DNA of 64,000 nucleotides from Actinomyces oricola (GTDB lineage: Bacteria > Actinomycetota > Actinomycetes > Actinomycetales > Actinomycetaceae), in the NCBI RefSeq assembly GCF_004104015.1, contig NZ_RYFV01000017.1, positions 1-64,000 of the forward strand, in the 5' to 3' direction. Both the position numbers and the translations under genes were made by a program. The notes under the pieces were generated by a model, which saw only the letters and a list, made by a program, of their open reading frames with translations, made no database searches and was not told where the DNA came from. This document shows, in pieces, positions 35,529 to 44,643 of the stretch (positions are counted from its first letter, which is position 1; each line of letters begins with the position of its first letter).

Positions 35529-36878
35529 ATGGGACTGGGATGGTTCGGCGCCCCCGAGCACAACCGTTGGCTGTCGGCGGAGACGCACGCGCTGCTGCAC
35601 TTCGGCCGCAGGGCGAAGGTTCCCGCGGGCTTCGGGTGGATCGGTGAGGACGGCGTCGTCGACACCGGCCACCCCGTGGAGCTGTGGATCACTGGACGCA
35701 TGACCTTCGCCTTCGCCCTGGGAACCCTGATGGGCATTCCCGGCTGCCGCCGCTACGCCGACCATGGCGTGCGGGCCCTGCGCAACGCCCTGCGCGACCA
35801 CGTCAACGGCGGCTGGCACTCCGCCATTGGTCACGAGCTCGACGACCAGGGCCACGGTGTGCCAGTGGACGCTGAAGCCCGCAAGGAGTGCTATCAGCAC
35901 TCCTTCGTGCTCCTGGCCGCCGCCACCGCTACCGCGGCCGACCGCCCCGGCGCCCACGAGTTACTGCGCGACGCCATGGCGGTCCAGAACCGGTACTGGT
36001 GGGATGAGGCCTACGGCATGCCCGTGGAGTCCTACGCCGCGGACTTCTCCGACCCCGAGGACTATCGGGGCATCAACGCCGCCATGCACACTGTCGAGGC
36101 CTACTTGGCCACCACCGACGTCACCGGGGACACCACCTGGCTGGTGCGCGCCGTCCAGATCATCGACTTCGCAGTCAATGTTCAGGCTCGGGCCAATAAC
36201 TGGCGCATCCCCGAGCATTACGACACCTCCTGGCACCCCCTGCCGGACTACAACAAGGATGAGCCCGCCCACCCCTTCCGCCCCTACGGCTCCACCCCCG
36301 GGCATGGTCTGGAGTGGGCGCGCCTGACCGTCCAGGCCCGCGCCGCGCTGGTCGCCCGCTCCCTGCCGGTGCCCGACTGGATGCTCGACGCCGCTGAGGA
36401 GCTCTTCGACCGCGCCCGCACCGACGCCTGGCGGGTTGACGGCGCGGCGGGATTCGTCTACACCGTCGGTTTTGACGGCAAGCCCATTGTTCACGAGCGC
36501 ATGCACTGGGTGGTGTGCGAGGGCATCTCGGCGGCTGCCGCGTTGCGCCGCGCCCTGCTCGACGACGGTCGCGGAGAGATCGAAGTTGAGATTTACGAGC
36601 ACTGCTACCGCTCCTGGATCGACTACTGCGAGGAGTACGTCATTAAGGAACCGGGCGTGTGGTACCACGAGCTCGACCGGAATAACGAGCCCTCCACCCG
36701 CACCTGGGCTGGGCACCCGGACATTTACCATGCGCTCCAGGCGACCCTCATCCCGCGCCTGCCGGTGTGCCCGGCCATGTGTCAGGCCCTGTCCGAGGGC
36801 AAGCTCGACGTGACCGCCCCGCCCATTCCCGTCAACGCGCAGCGGGTGCGGCGCCGAGGATTCTTCAACCGCGGCTGA
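35529..36878 (+). CDS. AGE-family (N-acylglucosamine 2-epimerase-like) sugar isomerase
   Basis: A 449-residue (alpha/alpha)6-barrel protein of the AGE/YihS type. WITGRMTFAFALGTLMG, KECYQHSFVLLAAATATA, NAAMHTVEAYLATT and HPFRPYGSTPGHGLEWARL supply the conserved Arg and His residues of the aldose-ketose isomerase site. Mannose or sulfoquinovose isomerases are the closest biochemical types. The ATG at 35529 follows GAGGAG. It lies 127 bases after the solute-binding lipoprotein, so a sugar link is plausible. Confidence 0.85.
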   Translation: MGLGWFGAPEHNRWLSAETHALLHFGRRAKVPAGFGWIGEDGVVDTGHPVELWITGRMTFAFALGTLMGIPGCRRYADHGVRALRNALRDHVNGGWHSAIGHELDDQGHGVPVDAEARKECYQHSFVLLAAATATAADRPGAHELLRDAMAVQNRYWWDEAYGMPVESYAADFSDPEDYRGINAAMHTVEAYLATTDVTGDTTWLVRAVQIIDFAVNVQARANNWRIPEHYDTSWHPLPDYNKDEPAHPFRPYGSTPGHGLEWARLTVQARAALVARSLPVPDWMLDAAEELFDRARTDAWRVDGAAGFVYTVGFDGKPIVHERMHWVVCEGISAAAALRRALLDDGRGEIEVEIYEHCYRSWIDYCEEYVIKEPGVWYHELDRNNEPSTRTWAGHPDIYHALQATLIPRLPVCPAMCQALSEGKLDVTAPPIPVNAQRVRRRGFFNRG

Positions 36879-36926
36879 AGCCCGGCGCGGCCCTCGCGGG
36901 CCCGGCGCCTACGGCCGCACAGCAAG

Positions 36927-36954
36927 GCCCCCGGAGTCCTACGGCTCCGGGGGC
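36927..36954. terminator. Hairpin between the isomerase gene and tRNA-Ser
   Basis: GCCCCCGGAG (36927-36936) pairs perfectly with CTCCGGGGGC (36945-36954) around an 8-nt loop. It lies downstream of both the plus-strand isomerase and the minus-strand tRNA-Ser, so it can serve both. Confidence 0.7.
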
Positions 36955-36962
36955 TGGTGGCG

Positions 36963-37049
36963 CGGAGACGGGGAGATTCGAACTCCCGAGGGGCTTCCAC
37001 CCCAACCTCCTTAGCAGGGAGGCGCACTAGGCCACTATGCGACGTCTCC
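36963..37049 (-). tRNA. tRNA-Ser (anticodon GCT)
   Basis: Minus-strand cloverleaf with acceptor GGAGACG/CGTCTCC and T-loop GTTCGAATC. The anticodon stem CCTCC/GGAGG has loop CTGCTAA, hence GCT, serine. The long variable arm (TTGGGGTGGAAGCCCCTC) fits a class II tRNA. CCA is not encoded. Confidence 0.93.
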
Positions 37050-37110
37050 ATGGCGTGCTGCTGCGTGAGCACCGGAAGCCTACCGGGCGCTGGTCCCGGC
37101 GGGCAAACCG

Positions 37111-37196
37111 CGGAGAGGGAGGGATTCGAACCCCCGGTGCGCCAGGCGCACAGCGGTTTTCAAGACCGCCACATTCGGCCACTCTGTCACCTCTCC
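37111..37196 (-). tRNA. tRNA-Ser (anticodon TGA)
   Basis: Minus-strand cloverleaf with acceptor GGAGAGG/CCTCTCC and T-loop GTTCGAATC. The anticodon stem CGGTC/GACCG-type arm has loop CTTGAAA, giving TGA, serine. The long variable arm (GCGCCTGGCGC) confirms a class II tRNA. CCA is not encoded. Confidence 0.93.
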
Positions 37197-37599
37197 ATGC
37201 CCGTCGGAATACCTCCGGGCCGGGCTCAACCCTACCACCCTGCCGCGCATGGTGCGGCCGGGTGGAGACGGGTGGAAGGTGGGGGCGCTACCCGTTTTTC
37301 CGCGGCGATTACCGGCAGCGTGGTGCGGCCGCGGGTGGGATGGGCGGGGCTGTGAGCATTCTCGCTCCGGGATGCGCAGTGTCGGCGTGCGGCGGTGGCA
37401 CCGCGGCCCTGCTGCGGCATTGCGGACCCCGGCCGGCAAGAGTTGGTAGGATCTGTGCGGCCCCGGTGGTACGGGCTCGGATCCGGCCTCCTTGTGCCCG
37501 GCCTCCTTGTGCCCGGCCTCCTTGTGCCCGGCCTCACTGCATGAGGATTTGGTGCTGAGCGCCCCCACAGGTAGTCTTCCTTGCTGTCGGAAGTGACAT
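37197..37599. other. Gene-free interval between tRNA-Ser and tRNA-Arg
   Basis: About 400 bases with no convincing gene in any frame. It contains a 15-bp tandem repeat (37487-37531) and AT-richer sequence just before tRNA-Arg that may hold its promoter. Confidence 0.5.
37487..37531. repeat. 15-bp tandem repeat, three perfect copies
   Basis: The unit CCTCCTTGTGCCCGG is repeated exactly at 37487, 37502 and 37517, followed by a partial fourth copy (CCTC). It is 69 bases upstream of tRNA-Arg. Confidence 0.85.
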
Positions 37600-37675
37600 G
37601 CGCCTGTAGCTCAACGGATAGAGCATCTGACTACGGATCAGAAGGTTGGGGGTTCGAATCCCTTCGGGCGCGCCA
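37600..37675 (+). tRNA. tRNA-Arg (anticodon ACG)
   Basis: Plus-strand cloverleaf with acceptor GCGCCTG/CGGGCGC and T-loop GTTCGAATC. The anticodon stem TCTGA/TCAGA has loop CTACGGA, giving ACG, arginine. The CCA end is encoded at 37673-37675. Confidence 0.95.
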
Positions 37676-37718
37676 ACGCCTCGCAATCGGCTGAAAAGTT
37701 CGGTGGCGAGGCGTTTTT
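37675..37718 (+). terminator. Intrinsic terminator after tRNA-Arg
   Basis: AACGCCTCGC (37675-37684) pairs with GCGAGGCGTT (37706-37715), followed by a T-run to 37718. It starts at the last base of the tRNA. Confidence 0.8.
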
Positions 37719-37908
37719 CAATGCCTTTCAACGCCGTCCAGTGCCTTCGAATGCCTTCGGCCTGATGCGCGCGAATGCGCCGGCCAAGACCCTGGGCGGG
37801 CACTGGGCGGGTACGGGCTTGCCCCGGGCCCCCGTCCGACATGGAGTCGTCCGCATTGAGTGCCGCGAGAGCGCCCCTGGCACGGCCGGGTCGTGGCACG
37901 ATGTCGCC

Positions 37909-38730
37909 GTGCGCGATATCACTAAAGACACCAGCCTGTGCATCTCCCTGTCCGCCCGTCCCACCAACATTGGGACACGCTTCCACAACCACCTCTACGA
38001 GGTACTTGACCTCGACTTCATCTACAAGGCCTTCACCACTACTGACATCACCGCCGCCATTGGCGGGGTGCGGGCCCTGGGCATCCGCGGCTGCGCAGTG
38101 TCCATGCCCTGGAAGGAGGACGTCATTGCACTAGTCGACGAAATGACCCCTTCTGCTGCGGCAATCCACTCGGTCAACACCATTGTCAACGACTCCGGTC
38201 GCCTAGTGGCCTACAACACCGACTTCATCGCCATTCGCACCCTTCTGGACACCCACGAGGTCCCCCGCACCTCGTGCGCGGTCCTGGGTGCCGGCGGCAT
38301 GGCGAAGGCCTGCGTGGCGGCTCTCAAGGACGCCGGGTTCGGTCCGGGCACCGTCATCGCCCGCAACCCCACCTCGGGGCCGGCACTGGCCGAACAGTAC
38401 GGCTGGTCCTGGGTGGCCAACGCCTCCGAGCTGCCTGACGGCGGCGGCACCCTACTGCTCAACGCCACCCCCGTGGGCATGGCCGGAGGGCCGGCCGAGA
38501 ACGACCTCTCAGCCCCCATGGAGCTCATTGAGGCGGCCACGACCGTCTTCGACGTCGTCGCCTTCCCCTCCGAGACCCCCTTGATCAAGGCGGCTCGTGC
38601 CGCTGGGAAGCCGGTGATCTCCGGGGCGGAGGTCATCGCCCTGCAGGCGGCTGAGCAATTCGCCCTCTACACCGGCGTGCGGCCCACGCCCGAGCAGGTC
38701 GCGGAGGCCGCACGCATCTCCCGCGCCTAA
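37909..38730 (+). CDS. Shikimate 5-dehydrogenase family protein (AroE-like variant)
   Basis: A 273-residue NAD(P)-dependent dehydrogenase. SMPWKEDV carries the catalytic Lys, VAYNTDFIAI the Asp of the NTD motif, and AVLGAGGMAKACVAALKDAG the dinucleotide-binding loop. The N-terminal substrate loop reads SLSARPTNIGTRFHN instead of the classical G-x-P-x-x-HS-x-S-P pattern. That marks the AroE-like (SdhL-type) branch rather than canonical AroE. GTG 37909 gives the normal family length. A 62-bp hairpin repeat follows the stop. Confidence 0.85.
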   Translation: MRDITKDTSLCISLSARPTNIGTRFHNHLYEVLDLDFIYKAFTTTDITAAIGGVRALGIRGCAVSMPWKEDVIALVDEMTPSAAAIHSVNTIVNDSGRLVAYNTDFIAIRTLLDTHEVPRTSCAVLGAGGMAKACVAALKDAGFGPGTVIARNPTSGPALAEQYGWSWVANASELPDGGGTLLLNATPVGMAGGPAENDLSAPMELIEAATTVFDVVAFPSETPLIKAARAAGKPVISGAEVIALQAAEQFALYTGVRPTPEQVAEAARISRA

Positions 38731-38744
38731 TACCTTCCCACCTA

Positions 38745-40274
<1,530 letters not shown>

Positions 40275-40278
40275 GAGG

Positions 40279-40314
40279 ATCCGCCCCACCCCGGGAGCCC
40301 GGGATGGGGCGGAT
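40279..40314. terminator. Bidirectional terminator hairpin
   Basis: ATCCGCCCCA and TGGGGCGGAT form the outer stem and CCCGGG/CCCGGG the inner stem, spanning 40279-40314. It lies between the convergent guaB1 and lipoprotein genes. Confidence 0.8.
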
Positions 40315-40342
40315 TCTCCAGCGGGGCCGGGCGCCCGACCCG

Positions 40343-40708
40343 CTACCCGATCCTAGTGAGAACGAGAGTGGGCTCGGTGCTTCCTTTGGTGGCCAACTCA
40401 ATGTTGTCGTCATCAACAATGGTGACAATGAAGAACCCGCCCGATCCCAGCATCCCCGTCACATCGAGGTGGTACGTTCCGTTCTCCTCGTAAAAGGCGT
40501 AACTGTCGTTCGGGCTGAAAAGCGCGGTGTGGCCGTCGGCGAAGGTGACAACCGACCCTTTGCTCATGAGCCCCCAGGAGTTGTCCCCTGTAGACTTCCA
40601 GGTCCCCTCGATTGTGAACTCGTCCTTGGTGCAGGAGGTCAGGGTCAGGCAGGTGCCCACGAGCGCCAGGGCGCCCAGAAGTTGGCGGCGCCGGATAAGA
40701 GGAGTCAC
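40343..40708 (-). CDS. Small lipoprotein
   Basis: About 121 residues with a twin-Arg-like RRRQ N-terminus, a hydrophobic core (LLGALALVGTCL) and the lipobox LTSC. The mature ~95 residues are beta-rich (GTWKSTGDNSWGLMSKGSVV, LFSPNDSYAFYEENGTYHLD) and could fold as a lipocalin-like barrel; no family is certain. GTG 40708 overlaps the upstream stop as GTGA; GTG 40711 and TTG 40726 are alternatives. It is coupled to the preceding lipoprotein gene. Confidence 0.75.
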   Translation of the reverse strand: MTPLIRRRQLLGALALVGTCLTLTSCTKDEFTIEGTWKSTGDNSWGLMSKGSVVTFADGHTALFSPNDSYAFYEENGTYHLDVTGMLGSGGFFIVTIVDDDNIELATKGSTEPTLVLTRIG

Positions 40709-41013
40709 CACCTTGAGGACTCCCAATCGGTGACGTCCTCTAGCGGGCGATCCGCGTTGGAAGACGATGAGCAGAAGTTGTTGATCGACTCTTCGACGCC
40801 AGCAATATTATCGTAGAAATACGGGTCGAGGTCGTGCTCCCGCAGAAGATCCTCTCGCAGCTCGCTCTGTTCAGTGAAGTCGAGCGACTGATACTCCGAG
40901 CAGGTCGTCTTCCCGGCTTTGCCCGAGAAAAAACAGGATGTTGCGGTGAAGCAGAGGCCGATGGCCATGGCGGCGGCGCCCAAGACGCGCAGCCTACGGA
41001 ATGCGGGGGGCAT
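40705..41013 (-). CDS. Small two-disulfide lipoprotein, HdeA-like pattern
   Basis: A 102-residue lipoprotein with lipobox TATSC. The mature part is acidic and helical, with two further cysteines (TTCSEYQSLDFTEQSELRED and INNFCSSSS). The spacing recalls the HdeA-type acid-stress chaperone fold (C near the start, C near the end of a ~55-residue core), but this is a pattern match only. The local base composition is less GC-rich than that of the neighbours. It is cotranscribed with the following lipoprotein gene. Confidence 0.7.
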   Translation of the reverse strand: MPPAFRRLRVLGAAAMAIGLCFTATSCFFSGKAGKTTCSEYQSLDFTEQSELREDLLREHDLDPYFYDNIAGVEESINNFCSSSSNADRPLEDVTDWESSRW

Positions 41014-41227
41014 GGGAAGTGCCTTCCAGAAGGGGGATGGGAAGTGGCGGCATTGCCGATGCGATGATCATGATGACCAAACGCAATGCAATTCTCGGCA
41101 GCGCATCCAGTCGTGTCAACGACTTGGCCGTAAAAGGACAAGAAGTTGTATTCACCGTGATCCCGCGCCATGCTTCCGCCGCTCCGGCAGTCCGCCCCCG
41201 GTAGCTCACCCGGCGTCCGCTTCCAGC

Positions 41228-41291
41228 AGCCCGCCCGGCGGGCTCAGTGGCCCGCCCCCGCCGCCCGCTGAACTCGCCGGCCGGGCGGGCT
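41228..41291 (-). terminator. Large GC hairpin after the trans-sulfuration gene
   Basis: AGCCCGCCCGGCG at 41228-41240 can pair with the CGCCGG-CCGGGCGGGCT end near 41275-41291, with a small bulge and a long loop. A smaller local hairpin (AGCCCGCC/GGCGGGCT) is nested on its left side. It abuts the stop codon of the minus-strand gene. Confidence 0.45.
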
Positions 41292-42619
41292 CAGCGGGTG
41301 CGGGCGGCGGTCAGCGCCTGGAGCAGGTCGGCCACCAGGTCGTCCGGGTCCTCAATGCCCACGCTCAGGCGCAGCAAATTGTCGCTGAGCCCATAGGCGG
41401 CGCGGCGCACCGCGGGCACGTCGGCGTGGGTCTGGATGCTGGGACAGGTCACCAGCGACTCCACCGAGCCCAGTGACTCCGCGAAGGTGAAGATCCGCAC
41501 TGAACGCAGAAAGGCATCCACCTCGACGTCGTCGACGGGAATGAAGGACACCATCCCCGAACGCCCTGGGTACAGCACGGTGCGCACCGCGTCACTGGCC
41601 TCCAGGGCCGCCACGACGGCGCGCGCATTGGACTCGTGCCGCCCCATGCGCACGGCCAGGGTCTTAAGCCCCCGCAGCAGCAGGAAGCAGTCGAAGGGCC
41701 CCAGGGTCGCTCCGGTGGTGTTGAGCCGGTACTGGAGGCGCCCGCCCAGCTCCTCGTCGGCCACGACCACCACCCCCGCCATGACGTCGTTGTGGCCGCC
41801 CAGGTATTTTGTGGCGGAGTAGACCACGGCGTCGGCGCCCAGCTCCAGGGGGCGGCAGACCACGGGGGTGTAGAAGGTGTTGTCCACCAGTAGGCGCGCC
41901 CCGGCACCGTGGGCGAGGCGGGCCGCCTCAGCGATGTCGAGTTGGGTCATCATGGGGTTGGTCGGGGTCTCAATGAGCACCAGGGCGGCGGGGTCGGCCA
42001 GGGCCCGGTGCAGCCCCTCCCGGCCGAGCACGAAGTCGACCTCGTAGGCGCCCTCGTCGGCCAGCAGCCGCAGGTACCGGTAGGAGCCGCCGTAGACGTC
42101 CTCCAGGGCCACGATCCGTGAGCCGTACGGCGCCAGGGACAGGACCGCCAACTCGACGGCGGCCATCCCCGAGGCCAGGGCGAAGGCGGCGGTGCCGCCG
42201 TCGAGTCGCGCCAGGGCGTCCTGAAGCACGTCGCGGGTGGGGTTGGCGGTGCGCGTGTAGTCATAGCCGGTGGATTGCCCCAGGCCCGGGTGCCCGTAGG
42301 CGGTCGACAGGTGGATGGGGGTGGTGATGGCGCCGGTGACCGGGTCGGTGCCGGTGCCCGCGTGCGCCAACAGCGTGTCGAGGCCGACTTCGGGTGCGGT
42401 GTCCGACCAGGACCGGTGGTGTTGGACCGGTGAGGTCGGACATGGGCGGCCGCCGGGGCCGCCGCTGTTGTCGCCGCCGCTGTGGCCGCCATGGCCGCCG
42501 CTGTGGCCGACGGGGGCGGCTTGGGCGCTTGTGGTGGGTTCTGCGGGGACGGCGTTGCCGGCAGTGAGTGTGGTGGCGAAGTTGGTGGGGCGGTGGGCCG
42601 GGGTGCGGTGGGCATTCAC
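41291..42619 (-). CDS. metB: Trans-sulfuration PLP enzyme (cystathionine gamma-synthase/lyase family)
   Basis: A Cys/Met-metabolism PLP enzyme of about 442 residues. The PLP lysine is in YSATKYLGGHNDVMAG. YDYTRTANPTRDVLQDALARL, ALASGMAAVELAVLSL and IETPTNPMM are family motifs. The first ~75 residues are unusual: Thr/Ala-rich, then a His/Gly-rich run (GHSGGHGGHSGGDNSGG) that could bind metal. GTG 42619 follows AGGAG. Synthase, lyase and homocysteine-forming activities cannot be told apart here. It lies downstream of malY on the same strand, so cysteine/methionine interconversion is the likely pathway. Confidence 0.85.
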   Translation of the reverse strand: MNAHRTPAHRPTNFATTLTAGNAVPAEPTTSAQAAPVGHSGGHGGHSGGDNSGGPGGRPCPTSPVQHHRSWSDTAPEVGLDTLLAHAGTGTDPVTGAITTPIHLSTAYGHPGLGQSTGYDYTRTANPTRDVLQDALARLDGGTAAFALASGMAAVELAVLSLAPYGSRIVALEDVYGGSYRYLRLLADEGAYEVDFVLGREGLHRALADPAALVLIETPTNPMMTQLDIAEAARLAHGAGARLLVDNTFYTPVVCRPLELGADAVVYSATKYLGGHNDVMAGVVVVADEELGGRLQYRLNTTGATLGPFDCFLLLRGLKTLAVRMGRHESNARAVVAALEASDAVRTVLYPGRSGMVSFIPVDDVEVDAFLRSVRIFTFAESLGSVESLVTCPSIQTHADVPAVRRAAYGLSDNLLRLSVGIEDPDDLVADLLQALTAARTR

Positions 42620-42736
42620 GTCTAGGGCTCCTGACAGTGCTGGCTGGCTTGGGTGGCGCGGGGGCGGGCAGGCCCGACACATCCCGCGCCGCGTCGGCCA
42701 GTGGCTGGCTCGGGCGGTGCGGGAGCGGGGCTCAGC

Positions 42737-44092
42737 TCACCGTGCCGCCGAGCCCCGGGAGGCGAGCAGTTCGGCGACCGCGGCCTGGAGCCGGTCTAGG
42801 GCCTCATCGAGGGCGGCGCGGGGGCAGGCCACGTTAATGCGGGTGAACCCCTGGCCACCGGCGCCGAAGATGAGCCCGTCGTCGAGCCACAGGCCCGCCT
42901 TGGTCAGGAGGAAGTCGTCCAGGGAGCGGGGGTCCAGTCCAGAGTCCTTCAGCAGGCCGTGGCAGTCGAGCCACAGCAGGTAGGTTCCTTCCCACGGCGA
43001 GACGCCAATGCCGGGAATGGACTCCAGTCGCCCGGTGAGGTGGGCGTGGGCGGCGGCCACATGCTCGCGCAGGGCGTCGAGCCATTCCTCCCCCTCCTCG
43101 TAGGCCGCCTGGCAGGCCACCAGGCCCAGCGCATTGGCCTGGGCGTAGCCGACTGCGCCTACTTCACGGCGGAAGGCGGTGCGCAGCTCACGGTCGGCGA
43201 TGAGGATATTGGCGGTCTGCAAGCCCGCCAGGTTGAAGGACTTCGATGGCGAGGTGCACGTGATGGTGCGTGCCGCGACCTCGGGGGACAACGAGGCGAA
43301 CAGGGTTGTGCACACACCGGGGCGGGTGAGGTCCGCGTGGATCTCATCGGCCACCACCCTCACGCCGTGGCGCCCGGTCACCTCGGCCAGGGCCTCCAGC
43401 TCGGCGCGGGTCCACACCCGGCCCACAGGGTTGTGAGGGTTGCACAGGATGAGCAGGCGGGCGCCGGTGGCGGCAATGACCCCCTCCAGGGCCGCCAGGT
43501 CGCGGCGGTAGACGCCGGCGGCGTCCCGGACCAGGGGGGCGGCCGCCACAATGCGCCCATTGTCTTCCACGACCTCGCGGAAGGGGTAGTAGACGGGCTC
43601 CTCAATGATGACCGCCTCCCCGGGCGCTGTGTAAGCCCGCACCGCCAGGGCGAGGGCGGGGACCACGCCGGGGGTGATCGTGTTCCAGGCGGGGTCGACC
43701 TGCCAGTGGTAACGGCGGGAGAACCAGGAGACCAGGGCCGAGGCGTAGGCCTCATCGGGCTCGGTGTAGCCGAAGATGCCATGGGCGGCGCGCGCTCTCA
43801 AGGCCTCGACGACGGCCGGGGCGGTGGCGTGGTCCATGTCGGCCACCCACAGGGGCAGTGCGTCGGCCGGGCGGCGACAACGCCCGGCGAAGTCCCATTT
43901 CAGCGAGCCGGTGCCCCGGCGGTCAATAACGCGGTCGAAGGACGAGGCGAGGGAGCCGGCCGACGGCGAGGGGACGGCGGGGGAGCCGGCCGACGGCGAG
44001 AGGGCGGCGGCGGCAGTGCCGCTCGCGGGGGCGGCAGGGGCACCGGCGGGGGCGTGGTCGCCGGCAGGGGTGGCGGGGGTGGTCGTGGGCAT
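42737..44092 (-). CDS. patB: MalY/PatB-type cystathionine beta-lyase (class I/II aminotransferase fold)
   Basis: A 451-residue PLP enzyme. RRGTGSLKWDFAGR and LPLWVADMDHATAPAVVEAL are MalY/PatB signatures. Cofactor motifs are CNPHNPVGRVWTRAELEAL, VADEIHADL and TSPSKSFNLAGLQTA, the last with the Schiff-base Lys. It would cleave cystathionine or other C-S bonds. The first ~50 residues are Ala/Pro/Ser-rich with PSAGSPAVPSPSAGS repeats. ATG 44092 follows TAGGAG. It precedes the trans-sulfuration gene on the same strand, 117 bases apart. Confidence 0.88.
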   Translation of the reverse strand: MPTTTPATPAGDHAPAGAPAAPASGTAAAALSPSAGSPAVPSPSAGSLASSFDRVIDRRGTGSLKWDFAGRCRRPADALPLWVADMDHATAPAVVEALRARAAHGIFGYTEPDEAYASALVSWFSRRYHWQVDPAWNTITPGVVPALALAVRAYTAPGEAVIIEEPVYYPFREVVEDNGRIVAAAPLVRDAAGVYRRDLAALEGVIAATGARLLILCNPHNPVGRVWTRAELEALAEVTGRHGVRVVADEIHADLTRPGVCTTLFASLSPEVAARTITCTSPSKSFNLAGLQTANILIADRELRTAFRREVGAVGYAQANALGLVACQAAYEEGEEWLDALREHVAAAHAHLTGRLESIPGIGVSPWEGTYLLWLDCHGLLKDSGLDPRSLDDFLLTKAGLWLDDGLIFGAGGQGFTRINVACPRAALDEALDRLQAAVAELLASRGSAAR

Positions 44093-44493
44093 GCGGGTGC
44101 TCCTAGAAGGGTGCGCCAGGTGCGGGATGCTGGGCGGCAGCGTCCCACTCGAAGTGATGGGGGGGGATGAACGCAGGACCGGGTGGTGGTCCGCGGAGTG
44201 CGACGAGCGGGAATGGTCCCGGCTCGGACTCTGACCGTTACATGGAAGACAGCGACGGCTAGCGCTGTCAGCGCATGCGCATTCGACGCATGACCAGGGT
44301 GCGCACCGGTAGGGCACGGGTCGAGGGCGTCGAGGCGGTCACGGCCCTGACCCTAGCCCCGGGTGGGTCCGCGGCGTCAAATGCGTCCGCCATGCGTGCA
44401 ATCGTCTCCACCGCCTCACCCCTACTTGCTCACCCCTACGCCTCATTTGCCTCCTATTTGCCCGATTCCCGGGGCGGGGCTAGGGTGGGCGGC
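44093..44493. other. Gene-free interval upstream of patB and the exporter operon
   Basis: About 400 bases without a gene. A 7-bp hairpin, GACAGCG (44248-44254) with CGCTGTC (44263-44269), and a nearby imperfect ATGCG dyad (44273-44295) are possible operator sites for patB. I looked for SAM riboswitch landmarks and did not find them. The exporter promoter lies at the right end. Confidence 0.45.
44458..44486 (+). promoter_or_regulatory. Promoter of the exporter leader
   Basis: TTGCCC (44458-44463) and TAGGGT (44481-44486) are separated by 17 bases. The expected transcription start falls at or next to the GTG at 44494, which would make the mini-ORF leaderless. Confidence 0.5.
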
Positions 44494-44520
44494 GTGAACA
44501 GTCTCGTCTATAACCACTGA
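44494..44520 (+). CDS. Leaderless 8-residue leader peptide (putative)
   Basis: GTG followed by seven sense codons (VNSLVYNH) and TGA. It starts about seven bases after a plausible -10, so the mRNA would begin at the start codon. Four bases after the stop a perfect 24-nt palindrome begins. The arrangement resembles ribosome-controlled attenuators of multidrug exporters, for example bmrB upstream of bmrCD in Bacillus. This is inference; the peptide itself has no known relative. Confidence 0.4.
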   Translation: MNSLVYNH

Positions 44521-44524
44521 TCGG

Positions 44525-44548
44525 GCGGGCGGCCTCGAGGCCGCCCGC
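44525..44548 (+). promoter_or_regulatory. Perfect palindromic hairpin between leader ORF and exporter gene
   Basis: A perfect 24-nt palindrome forms a 10-bp stem with a TCGA loop (left arm GCGGGCGGCC). No T-run follows. It lies between the mini-ORF stop and the first ABC gene and may act as an attenuator. Confidence 0.6.
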
Positions 44549-44643
44549 GAATCCAGGCACATCCCTGTTGAGCACGCGCGATCGCCTGCGCTGTGCGCGC
44601 TTCGCGCGCTCCGGGGCCCCAGACGACGAGACGAGTTACCCCT

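Noticed and set aside
37487-37531. CRISPR array
   Set aside because: The 15-bp units are contiguous with no spacers.
44093-44340. SAM riboswitch upstream of patB/metB
   Set aside because: The expected core elements of SAM-I or SAM-IV (for example a CCGGCAACC-like segment) were not found; only short dyads are present.
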